Assembly: GCA_039024435.1 (NCBI GenBank)
Contig: JBCCQH010000039.1
Location: 1 to 56,013, forward strand
Length of the DNA stretch: 56,013 bases
Source of the DNA: JBCCQH01 sp039024435
GTDB taxonomy: Bacteria; Bacteroidota; Bacteroidia; J057; JADKCL01
Direction of reading: 5' to 3'
In this document: positions 1 to 9,621 of the stretch, piece by piece
Layout: each line of letters opens with the position of its first letter
Numbering within the stretch: position 1 is the first letter of the stretch
Position numbers and translations under genes: made by a program
Notes under the pieces: generated by a model
What the model saw: the letters and a program-made list of their open reading frames with translations, nothing else
What the model was told of the DNA's origin: nothing
Database searches by the model: none

Positions 1-443
1 CTTTCGTACTCCCGTCCCCGCTTTCCGATCTGCTCGATGAGGGTAGGAACACTGGCCCGGAGGTAGATCAGCAGATCTGGCGGCGAGATGACGCTGGTCA
101 TGGACTGGAAAAGGGAGAAATAATTCTCGAAATCCCGGTCGCTGAGGTATCCGCTTTCGTTGAGGTTGCGGGCAAAGATGAAGGCATCTTCGTAGATCGT
201 CCGGTCTTGGATGATGGAATGGCGGGCCTCACGGATTGCTCGGACCTGGTTGAAGCGGCTGTGGAGAAAGTAGATTTGCAGGGGAAAGGCCCAACTGCTC
301 ATGTTGTCATAAAAATCAGCGAGGTAGGGATTGTCGTCCACCGCTTCAAAGTGTGCCTCCCAGCCATAATGCTTGGAGAGTTTGGTGACCAATGTCGTTT
401 TTCCGGCCCCGATGTTACCCGCTACGGCAATATGCAATCCCAT
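1..443 (-). CDS. Deoxynucleoside kinase (dNK family), C-terminus cut by window edge
   Basis: This enzyme phosphorylates deoxynucleosides (deoxyadenosine/deoxyguanosine type) in the cytoplasmic salvage pathway. The visible 147 residues contain a P-loop near the N-terminus (GNIGAGKT, residues 9-16), an acidic segment followed by NPYL (about residues 33-41), a DR motif in QDRTIYED, and a lid-like RGREYE motif at the truncated end. Family members are about 205 aa, so roughly a quarter is missing beyond the window start. The ATG at 441-443 gives an N-terminus that runs directly into the first beta strand of the kinase fold, as expected. It is transcribed divergently from the DUF4139 gene. Exact nucleoside specificity cannot be read from the sequence. 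Confidence 0.88.
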   Translation of the reverse strand, partial: MGLHIAVAGNIGAGKTTLVTKLSKHYGWEAHFEAVDDNPYLADFYDNMSSWAFPLQIYFLHSRFNQVRAIREARHSIIQDRTIYEDAFIFARNLNESGYLSDRDFENYFSLFQSMTSVISPPDLLIYLRASVPTLIEQIGKRGREYE

Positions 444-636
444 ATTTACAATTCGGTTTTGGACGAAAAATAAGGTGCAGCCTCGCAGGATGCCGGGAAA
501 TTTATGCACATCGGGCCAGTGGATGTGGGTAAGGACGATAGATTGTCCTTCTCCTTAACTGGAATGAAATTTTTGTAAGCGGCAATCGTTAACTTACCGG
601 GGCTGATTGTATCGTTTATTCTTGATCCAAATGACC

Positions 637-2409
637 ATGAAAAAGCATCTGCGTGCGGTCGCCCTCCTGTTGTGCGGGTTGGGCTGCGTCGCCTTCTCAT
701 TCGCCCAGCCCACCCCCGAGCCCCGGGCCATCAACTCAAAAATTTCCACCGTCAAGGTTCACCTGGAAGGAGCGGAAATCTTCCGTGAAGTAACGCTTGA
801 CCTCAAGCGGGGCCGCAACTATTTCGTGTTTTCCGGACTGTCGTCGAAGTTGTATCCCGAGACGGTGCAATTGATGTCGGAGGCAGAGACTGCGGAAGTC
901 GTATCGCTCACCAGCAAGACAAATTTTCTGGAAAAACGCAAGGAGCAAAAGCGGACGCTGGACCTCCGGGACTCAGTGCGGATCATCCGGGAAAAAATCA
1001 CCGCCTACACCGACGAGATGGGGGCTTATGCCGCGGAACGGAAACTCTTAGATGACAACCGCAGTTTCAAAGGGGAAGACAAAACCTTGACCGTAGCGGA
1101 ATTGCGCGCCACGGCTGAGTTTTACCGCAGCCAAACCCTGGCCATTAACGAAGCGATTTCCAAGTTGGACCGGAGAATTGCCAAGCTGAACCGGCGCTTG
1201 TTTGACCTCAAGTTGCAGTTGTTTGAACTGAACGCCGGCCAGGATCCGACCTCGGATGTATTTGTGGTCGTGGATGCTTCCCAAGCTGGTCCGGCAGAAA
1301 TAACTTTGCGTTATGTAGTCAGCGATGCGGGCTGGGCGGCGATTTACGACCTGGAGTCGGGCGACCTGAGTGCCCCGATCACTTTGCAGTACCGCGCCCT
1401 GGCCTTTAACAATACCGGAGTCGATTGGTCGAATGTCCGCATGTCGCTGTCCACCAAGGATCCCTTGGCCACCGCTGCGCCGCCCAAGTTGAAGGTCTGG
1501 TCCCTGGACGATTACGCTGCCGGAGATCTGACCGCCAACCAACTCGACCTCGTTCGCGGTCAGTACAAAAACAATTACGATCAGTCCATCGGTATTTACA
1601 ATGAAATCCAGCAAGGCTACCAAAACAAGGTCGCGGAGGTGCGGACCATCATGGGCGGTGACTTTGCGGAAGGTGTCGACTACGATACCGATCTCTACCG
1701 TCGCTACCGCGCCCGGCAGTTGAGCAAGCCGCGCCTCGTCGAAGCCTCGATCGACGTGCCGGAATTTGCCATTGAATTCAACATCGACGGGGCGGTTTCG
1801 GTGCCTTCGGACAACAAGCCCTACTCCATCGACATCGAAGAGCACAAACTGCCCGCGACCTACAAATACCTCGCGGTGCCCAAGCTCGACCGGGATGCCT
1901 TCCTGCTGGCCCAAATCGTGGGTTGGGAAGAGTTGAATCTGATTTCTGGCCCGGTAAACATCTACCACGGCAACCGCTTCGTAGGCCAGTCCAACCTCGA
2001 CATTCGGAACTTGAGCGATACCCTGGAAGTCTCCCTTGGTCGGGACCAAAACGTGGTCGTCACCCGGCTCAAGGTAAAGGGCAAGTCCCGCCGGCAGTTG
2101 TTGGGCAGCACGAACAAGTCGTCGGTGGCCTACAACATCACCGCCCGCAACAATCACAACAAGCCCATCAACTTGGAAATTCGCGATCAAGTGCCGATCA
2201 CCTCAGATCGGGAAGTGATCATCACGGTAGATGAAATGGCGGGGGCGACCTACGCGGAGAAGACCGGTCGGCTGAGTTGGAATTTCTCGCTGCAACCGGG
2301 GGCGAGCCAGACCATGGAATTTGGGTTCACGATCAAGTACCCGCGCACGAAGTCGGTGCGCATCCAGTACAATGAATCCCGCAACGTCATGCAGAAGCGG
2401 GCGTTTTGA
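637..2409 (+). CDS. DUF4139 domain-containing secreted protein (mucoidy inhibitor MuiA-like)
   Basis: The protein has a Sec signal peptide (cleavage likely after SFA, about residue 23), an N-terminal DUF4140-like beta domain (about 35-130), a helical coiled-coil stretch (about 95-210), and a long beta-rich DUF4139 region to the C-terminus. In this family the start VYLEGAEI-like motif appears here as VHLEGAEIFREV. The frame is open from 607, but ATG 637 gives a standard signal peptide (MKKHLRAVALLLCGLG), so I prefer it; ATG 631 is an alternative. The biochemical role of the family is unknown; it is predicted to act in the periplasm or at the surface. A 20-bp palindromic terminator lies 75 bp downstream, facing the convergent T9SS gene. 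Confidence 0.85.
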   Translation: MKKHLRAVALLLCGLGCVAFSFAQPTPEPRAINSKISTVKVHLEGAEIFREVTLDLKRGRNYFVFSGLSSKLYPETVQLMSEAETAEVVSLTSKTNFLEKRKEQKRTLDLRDSVRIIREKITAYTDEMGAYAAERKLLDDNRSFKGEDKTLTVAELRATAEFYRSQTLAINEAISKLDRRIAKLNRRLFDLKLQLFELNAGQDPTSDVFVVVDASQAGPAEITLRYVVSDAGWAAIYDLESGDLSAPITLQYRALAFNNTGVDWSNVRMSLSTKDPLATAAPPKLKVWSLDDYAAGDLTANQLDLVRGQYKNNYDQSIGIYNEIQQGYQNKVAEVRTIMGGDFAEGVDYDTDLYRRYRARQLSKPRLVEASIDVPEFAIEFNIDGAVSVPSDNKPYSIDIEEHKLPATYKYLAVPKLDRDAFLLAQIVGWEELNLISGPVNIYHGNRFVGQSNLDIRNLSDTLEVSLGRDQNVVVTRLKVKGKSRRQLLGSTNKSSVAYNITARNNHNKPINLEIRDQVPITSDREVIITVDEMAGATYAEKTGRLSWNFSLQPGASQTMEFGFTIKYPRTKSVRIQYNESRNVMQKRAF

Positions 2410-2483
2410 TGGGGAAAGCTCAGCTCGCAGCGGAAGCTCCGGATTGTCCATTGCGCGTTTTCTTGTTCGGCCCCAACAAAAAA

Positions 2484-2503
2484 GGGCAAGCCTAGGCTTG
2501 CCC
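2484..2503. terminator. Bidirectional terminator between convergent genes
   Basis: A perfect 20-bp palindrome (GGGCAAGCC/GGCTTGCCC with TA at the centre) is preceded by a run of six A and followed by TTT. It sits between the end of the DUF4139 gene and the end of the minus-strand T9SS gene, so it can stop transcription from both sides. Confidence 0.8.
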
Positions 2504-2558
2504 TTTCCGGGGGACTAACTTGTGACCGGTGCCCCCAAAGAACGGAAGTATCGGCGAT

Positions 2559-5411
2559 TTACCGTTGCAGGAGAAGCTTGCCGGTGGCAGGTCGCCCGCG
2601 GGCATCTTGCAGGCGGAAAAAGTAGAGGCCGCTGGGCAGGGCACCGGGGGCGATATCAAACTCCCGGACTGGCCCCACGTCCTGGCGGTACACCAATTGG
2701 CCACTGAGGTTGCGGAGCTCGAACTGCGCGCCTTTTTGCAGGGGCTCGGTGAGCCGGAAGGTGGTACGCTCTCGGAAGGGATTGGGATAGACGGTGATGG
2801 GGAGGGTTTCGCGGGTGCGCGGGGTATCGACCGAAACCACGCCGTACATCGTGTCGGAGATCGTGTGGAACACCGTATTGGTGATGATCGGGGGATTGAA
2901 GTCGAAGTAGATCGCCGCCCGGCCTTCGAAGCGGTCGCCCGGTTGCAGACTTTGGTCGGGGAAGATGCTGAAGCGGAAGAAACCGTGGCTGTTCGGTTCG
3001 TCCCGGGTGCTGTCCGGCAGGTTGATGTCGGGATATTCGACCCGCAGGATGCCGCCGGGCAGGATTTGCCAGTTGGCGGGGTGGCTGGTGGCCGTCATCC
3101 GGAAGGTGGTCAGGTCGAGCCGCGGATCCAGGGTATCGAAGACGATCACGTTGAAGGCAAAGAAGCTGCCGGTATTCTGGAACCGCACTGTGTAGTCGAT
3201 TTCCTGGTCCTTTTCGATGGCGTGCAGCGGTCCGATGCCTTCCGGGGTGGCGAGCTTGTCATTGGGGTCGTAGGCGCCGAGGTAGGTGCCGCAGTAAACT
3301 GCAATGTTCAGCTCGTTGTCGTCGAGCGGAAATTGCGGGACGAATCCCAGACTGATATTGCCCAGGGTGTCAGTGCCGCAGCCTTCGACCGAGATGATGG
3401 GGTAGGAGTTGCCGGGGTGACCGGGACTTTGGTCGGCGACCAGGGTCCAGGTTGCGCCGTTGCCCGGCTCGAAGAATTCCAGGGAGTCATTGGCGCCCAA
3501 CTGGAAAGAATTGTTGATGCGCATGATGTTGTCTTCCAGGACCAGGTAGCCGCCGGGGGAACTCATGCCGGCGTTGCTGTTGTTGCGGATGACAAAGCGC
3601 AGGGAATCGTTCGGCAAGCAAGTGAGTTCTACTCCGACACTCGACCCGTCCCAGCCCGAATTGGTGGGCAAGCAGTTGGTATCCGGATAGATCGCCGCAA
3701 AGGCGCATTCGGTCCGGCCCAGGAGATCGAGGGGATTCGGCGGGCAATCGGCGGTCACGTAGATGCGGAAGTCCCCGGTTTGCAAAGGGGCAATGCTCCC
3801 CAGGGTGAAGCGGTAGAGGCTGTCGAGGTTGAGCGCAATGGGCAGGGTGGCGCTGTCCACGGTCACACTGGGCGGCATGATCACATCGACGTAGGCATTG
3901 TCCGCGGTGTCGCTGCCGACATTTTCGTAGCTGACTTGGTAATAATTGGAAAAACAAACCACCAGCGGCGTCGCGGTCAGGTCCACCCGCAGATCGGGGC
4001 AAAGGATGTCCGGCTCCAGCGGAAATTCGATGAAGGTGGTATCCCCGGTGCTGGGAAAATTGACCGGAGTATTGACCGCGCAGGTGGCTGATTTCCAGTA
4101 GTTGTAATTCGGAAATGCGTTCAGGGTATAGCTGCCCGTGTTGAGTGCCTGCCTCAAATTCCCATCCGAATCGGTGGAGAAAACCAGGTTGGTGTCGCCG
4201 GTGATCTGCAGGATGAGGCCGGGCACGTTGCGTTCGCCGGGATCGGGGACGCAGTTGCCATTGGCGTCGTAGTAGGCGCGTCCGACGAGTAGATTTTCGA
4301 AGGGCCGGCCTCCGCGGTCCAGGCGGGCGAGGTAGGTCCCGATGCTGGGGCCGCTCGGTCCCTCCCAGATCTGTCCGGCAGCGGCAAATCCACTGTCGGC
4401 CAGCGGAATGACTTCCCGAATCACAATTCGGCGTCCGGGAATCAGGTGGTTCACGCCCCACTGGAGGTTGGTGTTCCAGTCGTAACGGAACAGTTGCAGG
4501 CCGAAGTCATTGCTGAGGCTGTTGGTGCGCCGGTAGGTGGCGTAGCCATCCCCGTCGGTGGTTGCGGTCAGGCCCGCTCCGAGGGGAAGGCCGGTGGTAT
4601 CATTGGTGAGGGAGTCGCCGACGGCGCTCAGTGTCAGCTTGGTCGTGAGGGCGGGGGGCGAGACGATCAGGCCGACCGAAGTGAGGATGTGGAGGGTGCT
4701 GTCGGGGGCTTCGAGGACGCCGTAAGGGGAGGAAAAGAGAATGGGCGACTGGAAAAAGGTGTTTTCCCAGGCGGGGCTGCCATCGAAGCGCAGTTTGGCG
4801 GCAAACAGGTAAGTGGTGGTGTCCTGCTGGGTACCGGTCAGCACAATGGCCGAATCCCGGGTGGTGGTGAAGTGCATCGGGGTGCGGAAGCTGGGGCCAT
4901 TGGGGTAGGACTTCGTCCAGACAGTGTCGCCCTGGCGGTCGAATACGGCGAGGGTGACGGGGCCCTGGAAGCGGGTGCCCAGGATGGCCAGCCGCCCATC
5001 GGGGAAGGGAGCGATCTGTTCAGTGAGGATAAAGTTGAGTTCCAGGGTATCGATGCTTTGGAGGATGCCCTGGGGCGAGAGGGTGAGGAGCATTTCCCGG
5101 CCGGAGGCGGAATCGGAGGCGATGACGGCGATGTCTCCGTTGGGGTGAGAGGCCAGGTGCCGGGGGGAGAGTTCCATCGGGGGGGCCGCGTTGAGGATGT
5201 CAAGGCTCCATTGGGGGGTGCCAAAGCGGTCAGAACAGCCCAGAAACTGGCCTTGGAGGTAGACCAGGTCTTCGTTGGGAAGTTCGGTCAGGGCGGTGGC
5301 TCCAAAGCGGTCCCCGAGGATTTCCCGTTCCCACTGTTGGGGGTAAGTGGTCGAAAAGCAGATCGTAAGCAAAAAGAGGGCAAGCAGGTGTTTGCCGATC
5401 AGGTTTTTCAT
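2559..5411 (-). CDS. Large T9SS-secreted surface protein with YDPNDK-type domain and C-terminal sorting domain
   Basis: This is a 950-residue secreted protein. The N-terminus is a signal peptide (MKNLIGKHLLALFLLTICFS), and residues ~25-380 form a beta-propeller-like series of short repeats. The middle holds Ig/DUF11-like beta domains, including the AYDPNDK motif and IYFDFNPPI segment typical of a Bacteroidota surface-protein domain. The last ~80 residues are a type A T9SS sorting domain (VYPNPFRERTTF ... LPSGLYFFRL ... LLLQR). The frame is open to 5462, but the ATG at 5409-5411 gives the signal peptide. It should be exported by Sec and then anchored or released by T9SS. Substrate or partner is unknown. 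It converges with the DUF4139 gene and is divergent from the 5549 gene. Confidence 0.85.
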   Translation of the reverse strand: MKNLIGKHLLALFLLTICFSTTYPQQWEREILGDRFGATALTELPNEDLVYLQGQFLGCSDRFGTPQWSLDILNAAPPMELSPRHLASHPNGDIAVIASDSASGREMLLTLSPQGILQSIDTLELNFILTEQIAPFPDGRLAILGTRFQGPVTLAVFDRQGDTVWTKSYPNGPSFRTPMHFTTTRDSAIVLTGTQQDTTTYLFAAKLRFDGSPAWENTFFQSPILFSSPYGVLEAPDSTLHILTSVGLIVSPPALTTKLTLSAVGDSLTNDTTGLPLGAGLTATTDGDGYATYRRTNSLSNDFGLQLFRYDWNTNLQWGVNHLIPGRRIVIREVIPLADSGFAAAGQIWEGPSGPSIGTYLARLDRGGRPFENLLVGRAYYDANGNCVPDPGERNVPGLILQITGDTNLVFSTDSDGNLRQALNTGSYTLNAFPNYNYWKSATCAVNTPVNFPSTGDTTFIEFPLEPDILCPDLRVDLTATPLVVCFSNYYQVSYENVGSDTADNAYVDVIMPPSVTVDSATLPIALNLDSLYRFTLGSIAPLQTGDFRIYVTADCPPNPLDLLGRTECAFAAIYPDTNCLPTNSGWDGSSVGVELTCLPNDSLRFVIRNNSNAGMSSPGGYLVLEDNIMRINNSFQLGANDSLEFFEPGNGATWTLVADQSPGHPGNSYPIISVEGCGTDTLGNISLGFVPQFPLDDNELNIAVYCGTYLGAYDPNDKLATPEGIGPLHAIEKDQEIDYTVRFQNTGSFFAFNVIVFDTLDPRLDLTTFRMTATSHPANWQILPGGILRVEYPDINLPDSTRDEPNSHGFFRFSIFPDQSLQPGDRFEGRAAIYFDFNPPIITNTVFHTISDTMYGVVSVDTPRTRETLPITVYPNPFRERTTFRLTEPLQKGAQFELRNLSGQLVYRQDVGPVREFDIAPGALPSGLYFFRLQDARGRPATGKLLLQR

Positions 5412-5537
5412 GAGTTGCGATTTAGATATAACTTTCACGCTCCCAAATAATTCAATTTGCATTTTGAGAAAAAGTGCGTTTTTGCAATTTTGTCAAAGCA
5501 AAAATTTCGATATCCAGCTCGTTTTGCACAATTGAGA

Positions 5538-5545
5538 TATATTTG
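5538..5545 (+). promoter_or_regulatory. -7 promoter box (TATATTTG) immediately upstream of a start codon
   Basis: An exact match to the Bacteroidota sigma-ABfr -7 box TAnnTTTG ends three bases before ATG 5549. By the known spacing the transcript would begin at or within a base of the A of ATG, implying a leaderless mRNA. I see no good -33 TTTG at the usual spacing. Confidence 0.5.
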
Positions 5546-5548
5546 GGG

Positions 5549-6964
5549 ATGGGTTTGTCAAATTTGGGAAACGGAAAGTTGTACGGACTGTTGCGGATTT
5601 TATCGGGCGGGGACTTGCGGCAACTGGCGCAGGTCCTGGATTCCCCCTTTTTCAATCGCCGGGAAGACCTGCGGCGGCTGTTTGCCTATTTTCAAAGTTG
5701 TCTGGGAGCCGGGGCATCGCCGGAGCGGGAAGCGGCCTTTGCGGCGGCTTACCCGGGGGAGGCGTACGATTATCCGCGCCTGCGCCACCTCATGTCGTTT
5801 TTGTACAAGCAAGCCGAGCGGGTGGTGGTGGAGCAGGAATTGGCGCAGGATGAGGCAACTTTCCATACGCTGTTGGTGCGGGGGCTGTACAAGCGGGGGG
5901 CGGAGAAGCCTTTGCGGAGTACGCTCAATGCCCGGGACCGCGTGCTCCAAAAGGCGCCGACGCGCAACACGGATTTTCACCTGCACCAAATCGAAACGCT
6001 GCGCTTGGAAATGGTCATCAGCGAGGCGCGGACCGAGAAGTTGCAGGGGCAATTTCAGGAATTGGCCCGGGAGATCGACACGTTTTTCATCCTGCACAAG
6101 CTGCAAATGGCCGGCGCCGCATTGACCCACCAGCGACTCTTCAAAGTGCGCTACGAACTGGGCATCCTGGAGCCGGTCCTGGCCCACATCGACGCGGTGG
6201 GACTGGACCGCATTCCGGAGGTGGCGATTTGCCAGGCCTGCTACCTCATGCTGGCTGAACCAGATGAACCGGCGCATTACCGCAAGCTGAAGTCCCTCAT
6301 ACCGCAGATCGGGCAGCTTTTCAATCCGGAGGAAACGAGTTCATTTTACACCCATTTGATCAATTTCTGCATCTCGCGGATCAACCGGGGGGAGCCGGCG
6401 TTTTTGCGGGAAGTGTTTGACATCTACCGCCAGGCCCTCGGCGAAAACGTATTGCTGGACGACGGCTACCTTTCGCCTTTTACCTACAAAAACATCGTTT
6501 CGGCCGCGATCAAGCTGGAAGAATTTGCCTGGGCGGAGCAGTTCCTGGACGAATACCGCAAACTGCTGCCGGAGGACACCCGCTCGGACTACTATGCGTA
6601 CAACCTCGCGCGGCTGCACCTGGCAAATCAGCGCTACCGCGACGTGGTTTCCATCCTCAATCGCCTCTATATCCAGGATCCCTTTACCCATCTGGATGGG
6701 CGGATCATCCTCATCAAGGCGTATTTTGAACTGGGAGAGTACAAGCTGATCGAGTACCTGCTCGACAACCTCAAGCACCACCTGCGGCGCAAGGAATTCC
6801 TGACCTACCACAAGAAGAATTACCACGCCTTCACCAAGTTTACCCGGCGGATGCTGAATCTACCCCCATTCCGAGAAAACCTGCGCCAGAAATTGGTGGG
6901 GGAAATCCGGGAAGCGGAGTACTTGACCGAGCAGGACTGGCTGCTGGAGAAGTTGGGGGAGTGA
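5549..6964 (+). CDS. Helical-repeat protein of unknown function (Saprospiria-type, ~470 aa)
   Basis: I do not recognise a named family. The 471-residue protein is almost entirely alpha-helical, with TPR-like helix pairs, for example around FAWAEQFLDEYRKLLPEDTRSDYYAYNLARLHL and RYRDVVSILNRLYIQDPF. It has no signal peptide or membrane segment. The N-terminus (LRILSGGDLRQLAQVLDSPFFNRREDL) matches the general layout of the protein at 7898, so the two look like distant paralogues. The frame is open from a GTG at 5474, but ATG 5549 directly follows a -7 promoter box, so the upstream start is unlikely. It converges on a small T9SS cargo gene. Confidence 0.7.
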   Translation: MGLSNLGNGKLYGLLRILSGGDLRQLAQVLDSPFFNRREDLRRLFAYFQSCLGAGASPEREAAFAAAYPGEAYDYPRLRHLMSFLYKQAERVVVEQELAQDEATFHTLLVRGLYKRGAEKPLRSTLNARDRVLQKAPTRNTDFHLHQIETLRLEMVISEARTEKLQGQFQELAREIDTFFILHKLQMAGAALTHQRLFKVRYELGILEPVLAHIDAVGLDRIPEVAICQACYLMLAEPDEPAHYRKLKSLIPQIGQLFNPEETSSFYTHLINFCISRINRGEPAFLREVFDIYRQALGENVLLDDGYLSPFTYKNIVSAAIKLEEFAWAEQFLDEYRKLLPEDTRSDYYAYNLARLHLANQRYRDVVSILNRLYIQDPFTHLDGRIILIKAYFELGEYKLIEYLLDNLKHHLRRKEFLTYHKKNYHAFTKFTRRMLNLPPFRENLRQKLVGEIREAEYLTEQDWLLEKLGE

Positions 6965-7020
6965 TCAGGGGGCGTACTTGCTTCCGGATCCCGAACAAGA
7001 AGCAGATGGCACCAAAGAAA

Positions 7021-7052
7021 AATCGGGATCCTCCGCGTGGAGCATCCCGATT
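7021..7052. terminator. Bidirectional terminator
   Basis: The stem AATCGGGAT-C-CTCC pairs with GGAG-C-ATCCCGATT around a GCGT loop. Upstream A-rich and downstream T-rich flanks make it usable from both strands. It lies between the convergent genes ending at 6964 and 7106. Confidence 0.75.
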
Positions 7053-7105
7053 TCAATATTGTAGTTTGGAAAGAAAATTCGTTGCGAACTGGGTAAAATT
7101 GGTTG

Positions 7106-7804
7106 CTAGCGGGGGACGAGTATTTTATAACTGCCGCCGACCCCATCCCGGTATTGGATGTCAAGAAAGTACAGTCCCACCGGCATATCGTCGAAGTCGA
7201 TCCGGCCAACCGCTTTGTCGTACGTGCGAATGATCTGGCCACTCGAATTGAAGATTCTTACGTACTCAAGTTTGTGCTGGTCTTTGGGGTATTGCAGGTA
7301 CAGCGTGCCCTGCACGGGATTGGGACCGACTTTGACCCGGGCGAAAAAGAGGGTAGGATCCACGACCGACACCAATTGGTTGATGTAGACATCGACATCC
7401 GAAGTATCGGGAGCCTGAACACTGGACGCGTCCGAATGCGGCCAAATCACCAAAATATTGTTCCCTCCTTTGTAGCGAGCGTCTCCGGAGACGACCGTAT
7501 CCTTGAAACTTACGATGGTGGTTTGCCCCACCTCGAAATTGTTCGTGATGAACTCATCTTTGCGCCACAGCGTCGTGTCTCCGTTGTAATAGCAACGAAT
7601 GTCGACCGGCCCGCTGTGCGATCCATTTCCTACGTTTTCAATGCGAAGTGTATACTCAATGATGGAATCGCCCGTCCCGAGATTGAAAAACAGGGTATCG
7701 TTCGGCAGATTGGTGTAGAGGGAGTCAATCGCTAGTCGCGCTTGTGCCGATAGCATCAATGGTCCGGTAACCAGCAAGAACAGAAATGGTAGCGCCTTCC
7801 GCAT
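7106..7804 (-). CDS. Small T9SS cargo protein with C-terminal sorting domain
   Basis: This is a 232-residue secreted protein. A clear signal peptide (MRKALPFLFLLVTGPLMLSAQ) is followed by a beta-sandwich of about 120 residues (residues 25-150) resembling a CARDB/DUF11-like adhesion module (YTLRIENVGNGSHSGPVDIRC). The C-terminal T9SS type A sorting domain starts around KVGPNPVQGTLYL and ends in GSYKILVPR. It has no catalytic motif. It sits between the two related helical proteins at 5549 and 7898, is convergent with the first and divergent from the second. Role inferred only as a surface or extracellular protein. Confidence 0.78.
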   Translation of the reverse strand: MRKALPFLFLLVTGPLMLSAQARLAIDSLYTNLPNDTLFFNLGTGDSIIEYTLRIENVGNGSHSGPVDIRCYYNGDTTLWRKDEFITNNFEVGQTTIVSFKDTVVSGDARYKGGNNILVIWPHSDASSVQAPDTSDVDVYINQLVSVVDPTLFFARVKVGPNPVQGTLYLQYPKDQHKLEYVRIFNSSGQIIRTYDKAVGRIDFDDMPVGLYFLDIQYRDGVGGSYKILVPR

Positions 7805-7897
7805 AGTGAGTGGGGTTGTTTCTTTAGGAAAGAAAGATAGGAATATTGTTGGATATGTGGTGCTTGTTTTCGTAAATTTCTTACTTATTCAAGCCAC

Positions 7898-9376
7898 ATG
7901 AACATACTCAATGAGATTGTCGGATTAATGAACAAAGAGGAGGTGCGCCACTTCAAACTCTTTACCTCGCGTACCAATGTCGGCGGGACCCGCAAGGACT
8001 TGCAACTCTTTGACTATGTCCGCAAAAGTGGCGATGGCTATGAGGAGGATAAGATTTTTGAAAAACTGTATCCGGACAGCAGTAAAAATCCCTTCTACCG
8101 GCTCAAAAATCGCTTGCTCAACGACCTCAACAAAAGCCTGAATCTGCAACACATCGACGATGACGACATCGTTCACATCTTTCATTTGTTGTCGCTGTCG
8201 CGGTTTTTTCACAACCGGAGCAAGTACCGGGTTGCCTTTCATTACCTGCGCAAAGCCGAGAAAAAAGCAATTCGCCTGAACAACTACGAGTTGCTGGATT
8301 TTATCTACAGCGAACTCATCAAGCTGACCCACGAGATCATTTTCATCAATCCGGAAGAATACATCCAAAAGCGCAAAACCAACCGGGAAAAGCTGCGTGC
8401 GCTGCGCGAAATCGATGATGTACTCGCCGCGGTGATTTACCGGGTCAAGGTGTCCCAAAACTTGTCATCTACCAAGAACCCCATCTTTGATTTGCTGGAA
8501 CAGACGGTGTCGGAATTCACCCAAAATACCCACCTGCGACAAGACCCCAAATTGCGCTTCACCATTTACCATGCGGTCAGTCGGATCCTGCTGGCCCGCA
8601 ACGACTACAAGACCCTGGAATCTTACCTGCTCGCGACCTACGACGAATTCACCAACGAAGGTCTGTTTTCGAAGGCGAATCACGACACAAAATTGCAGAT
8701 GTTGGTCTACATCGTCAATACGCTCTACAACACGCGCAAGCTGGAAAAGTCGCTGGAATACGCCGCGGCGCTCAAGACATCAATGGAAGACTTTGGCGGG
8801 ATGTTGCACCAAAAGTACCTGATGTACTACTACAATGCCCTGATCATCAACTATTCCATTCTCGATCCCAATAAGTCGACCGAAATTGTCGAGCGGGTGA
8901 TCAACGAGCGCACCTTTAAGGAAAGCCCCTACAATGAATTCCTGATGATCGTCAACCTCGCGATCTGTTATTTCAATGAGCGGCGGTTTGGAAAGGCACT
9001 GAAGGCGCTGGTGGGGCTGTACATCCACGACGGATACGCGGGAGCGGGTACGGCGTTGCGGTTGCGAATTGCGATTTTTGAACTCACCCTGCGGACCGAG
9101 GTGGGCGATTTCGAGATCGCAGAAAAGCGGATCGACGACGTGCGCAAAGAATTTGCCGAATTGCTCGGCGATGGGCAAAGCACCGAAAACCGCCTCATTC
9201 AATTGATGCGGGACATGAACCGCTCGATCAATATTTTGCTGGACAAAGAACTGCGGGAAAGTGTGCGCCACTTCATCCAAACGACGCCCCGCGAGGAACT
9301 GGAAAGCTTCAGTTTTATCGATTATCACGAGTGGTTGAAGCGCAAAGTGGGCATAGAACATAGCGTGAATGCGTAA
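7898..9376 (+). CDS. Helical protein of unknown function, probable paralogue of the 5549 gene product
   Basis: This 492-residue protein is predicted all alpha-helical, soluble and without signal peptide. The N-terminal region contains a conserved-looking HFKLFTSRTNVG...KDLQLFDYVRKS module followed by short helices (NPFYRLKNRLLNDLNKSLNL), then helical repeats. Length, helix spacing and the N-terminal plan match the product at 5549, suggesting an ancient duplication. No enzymatic motif is visible. The start is the first ATG after the divergent T9SS gene, with an imperfect -7 box (TAAATTTC) about 22 bases upstream. Function unknown; a scaffold or regulatory role would be a guess. Confidence 0.7.
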   Translation: MNILNEIVGLMNKEEVRHFKLFTSRTNVGGTRKDLQLFDYVRKSGDGYEEDKIFEKLYPDSSKNPFYRLKNRLLNDLNKSLNLQHIDDDDIVHIFHLLSLSRFFHNRSKYRVAFHYLRKAEKKAIRLNNYELLDFIYSELIKLTHEIIFINPEEYIQKRKTNREKLRALREIDDVLAAVIYRVKVSQNLSSTKNPIFDLLEQTVSEFTQNTHLRQDPKLRFTIYHAVSRILLARNDYKTLESYLLATYDEFTNEGLFSKANHDTKLQMLVYIVNTLYNTRKLEKSLEYAAALKTSMEDFGGMLHQKYLMYYYNALIINYSILDPNKSTEIVERVINERTFKESPYNEFLMIVNLAICYFNERRFGKALKALVGLYIHDGYAGAGTALRLRIAIFELTLRTEVGDFEIAEKRIDDVRKEFAELLGDGQSTENRLIQLMRDMNRSINILLDKELRESVRHFIQTTPREELESFSFIDYHEWLKRKVGIEHSVNA

Positions 9377-9384
9377 GAATCGGC

Positions 9385-9400
9385 CTGCGGTAATCCGCAG
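9385..9400 (+). terminator. Possible weak terminator hairpin
   Basis: CTGCGG-TAAT-CCGCAG forms a 6-bp stem nine bases after the stop of the 7898 gene. The downstream T-run is poor (CGGATTTA), so this is tentative. Confidence 0.35.
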
Positions 9401-9599
9401 CAATCGGATTTAGCCGCACATTGATGCGAATTGCCATCAAAAATGTGGAAAAAGCACTGCTCTGTGGATTTTTGAGTGCGTAAGCCAGGCGGCATTTTGC
9501 CTTGCGCCGTCGGCAAATAGATTGCATCTTACTTTCGTAAACAAGAACACAATTGTTGTAAACAATATAATCCAAGTGGTCGGGGTTATTTGAAAGGTG

Positions 9600-9621
9600 G
9601 AAGCTCTCTTAGGAGAGCTTC
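9600..9621. terminator. Hairpin in intergenic region, terminator-like
   Basis: A perfect 9-bp stem (GAAGCTCTC/GAGAGCTTC, loop TTAG) is followed by TTACATTTTT. It stands in the ~600-bp intergenic region 9377-9981, where no convincing gene is visible apart from this hairpin and the MITE-like repeat. It may end an unrecognised short transcript. Confidence 0.4.

Noticed and set aside
2529..4091. Open frame of 520 codons on the plus strand
   Set aside because: It is antisense to the large T9SS protein, which has a signal peptide and sorting domain; composition is typical of a shadow frame.
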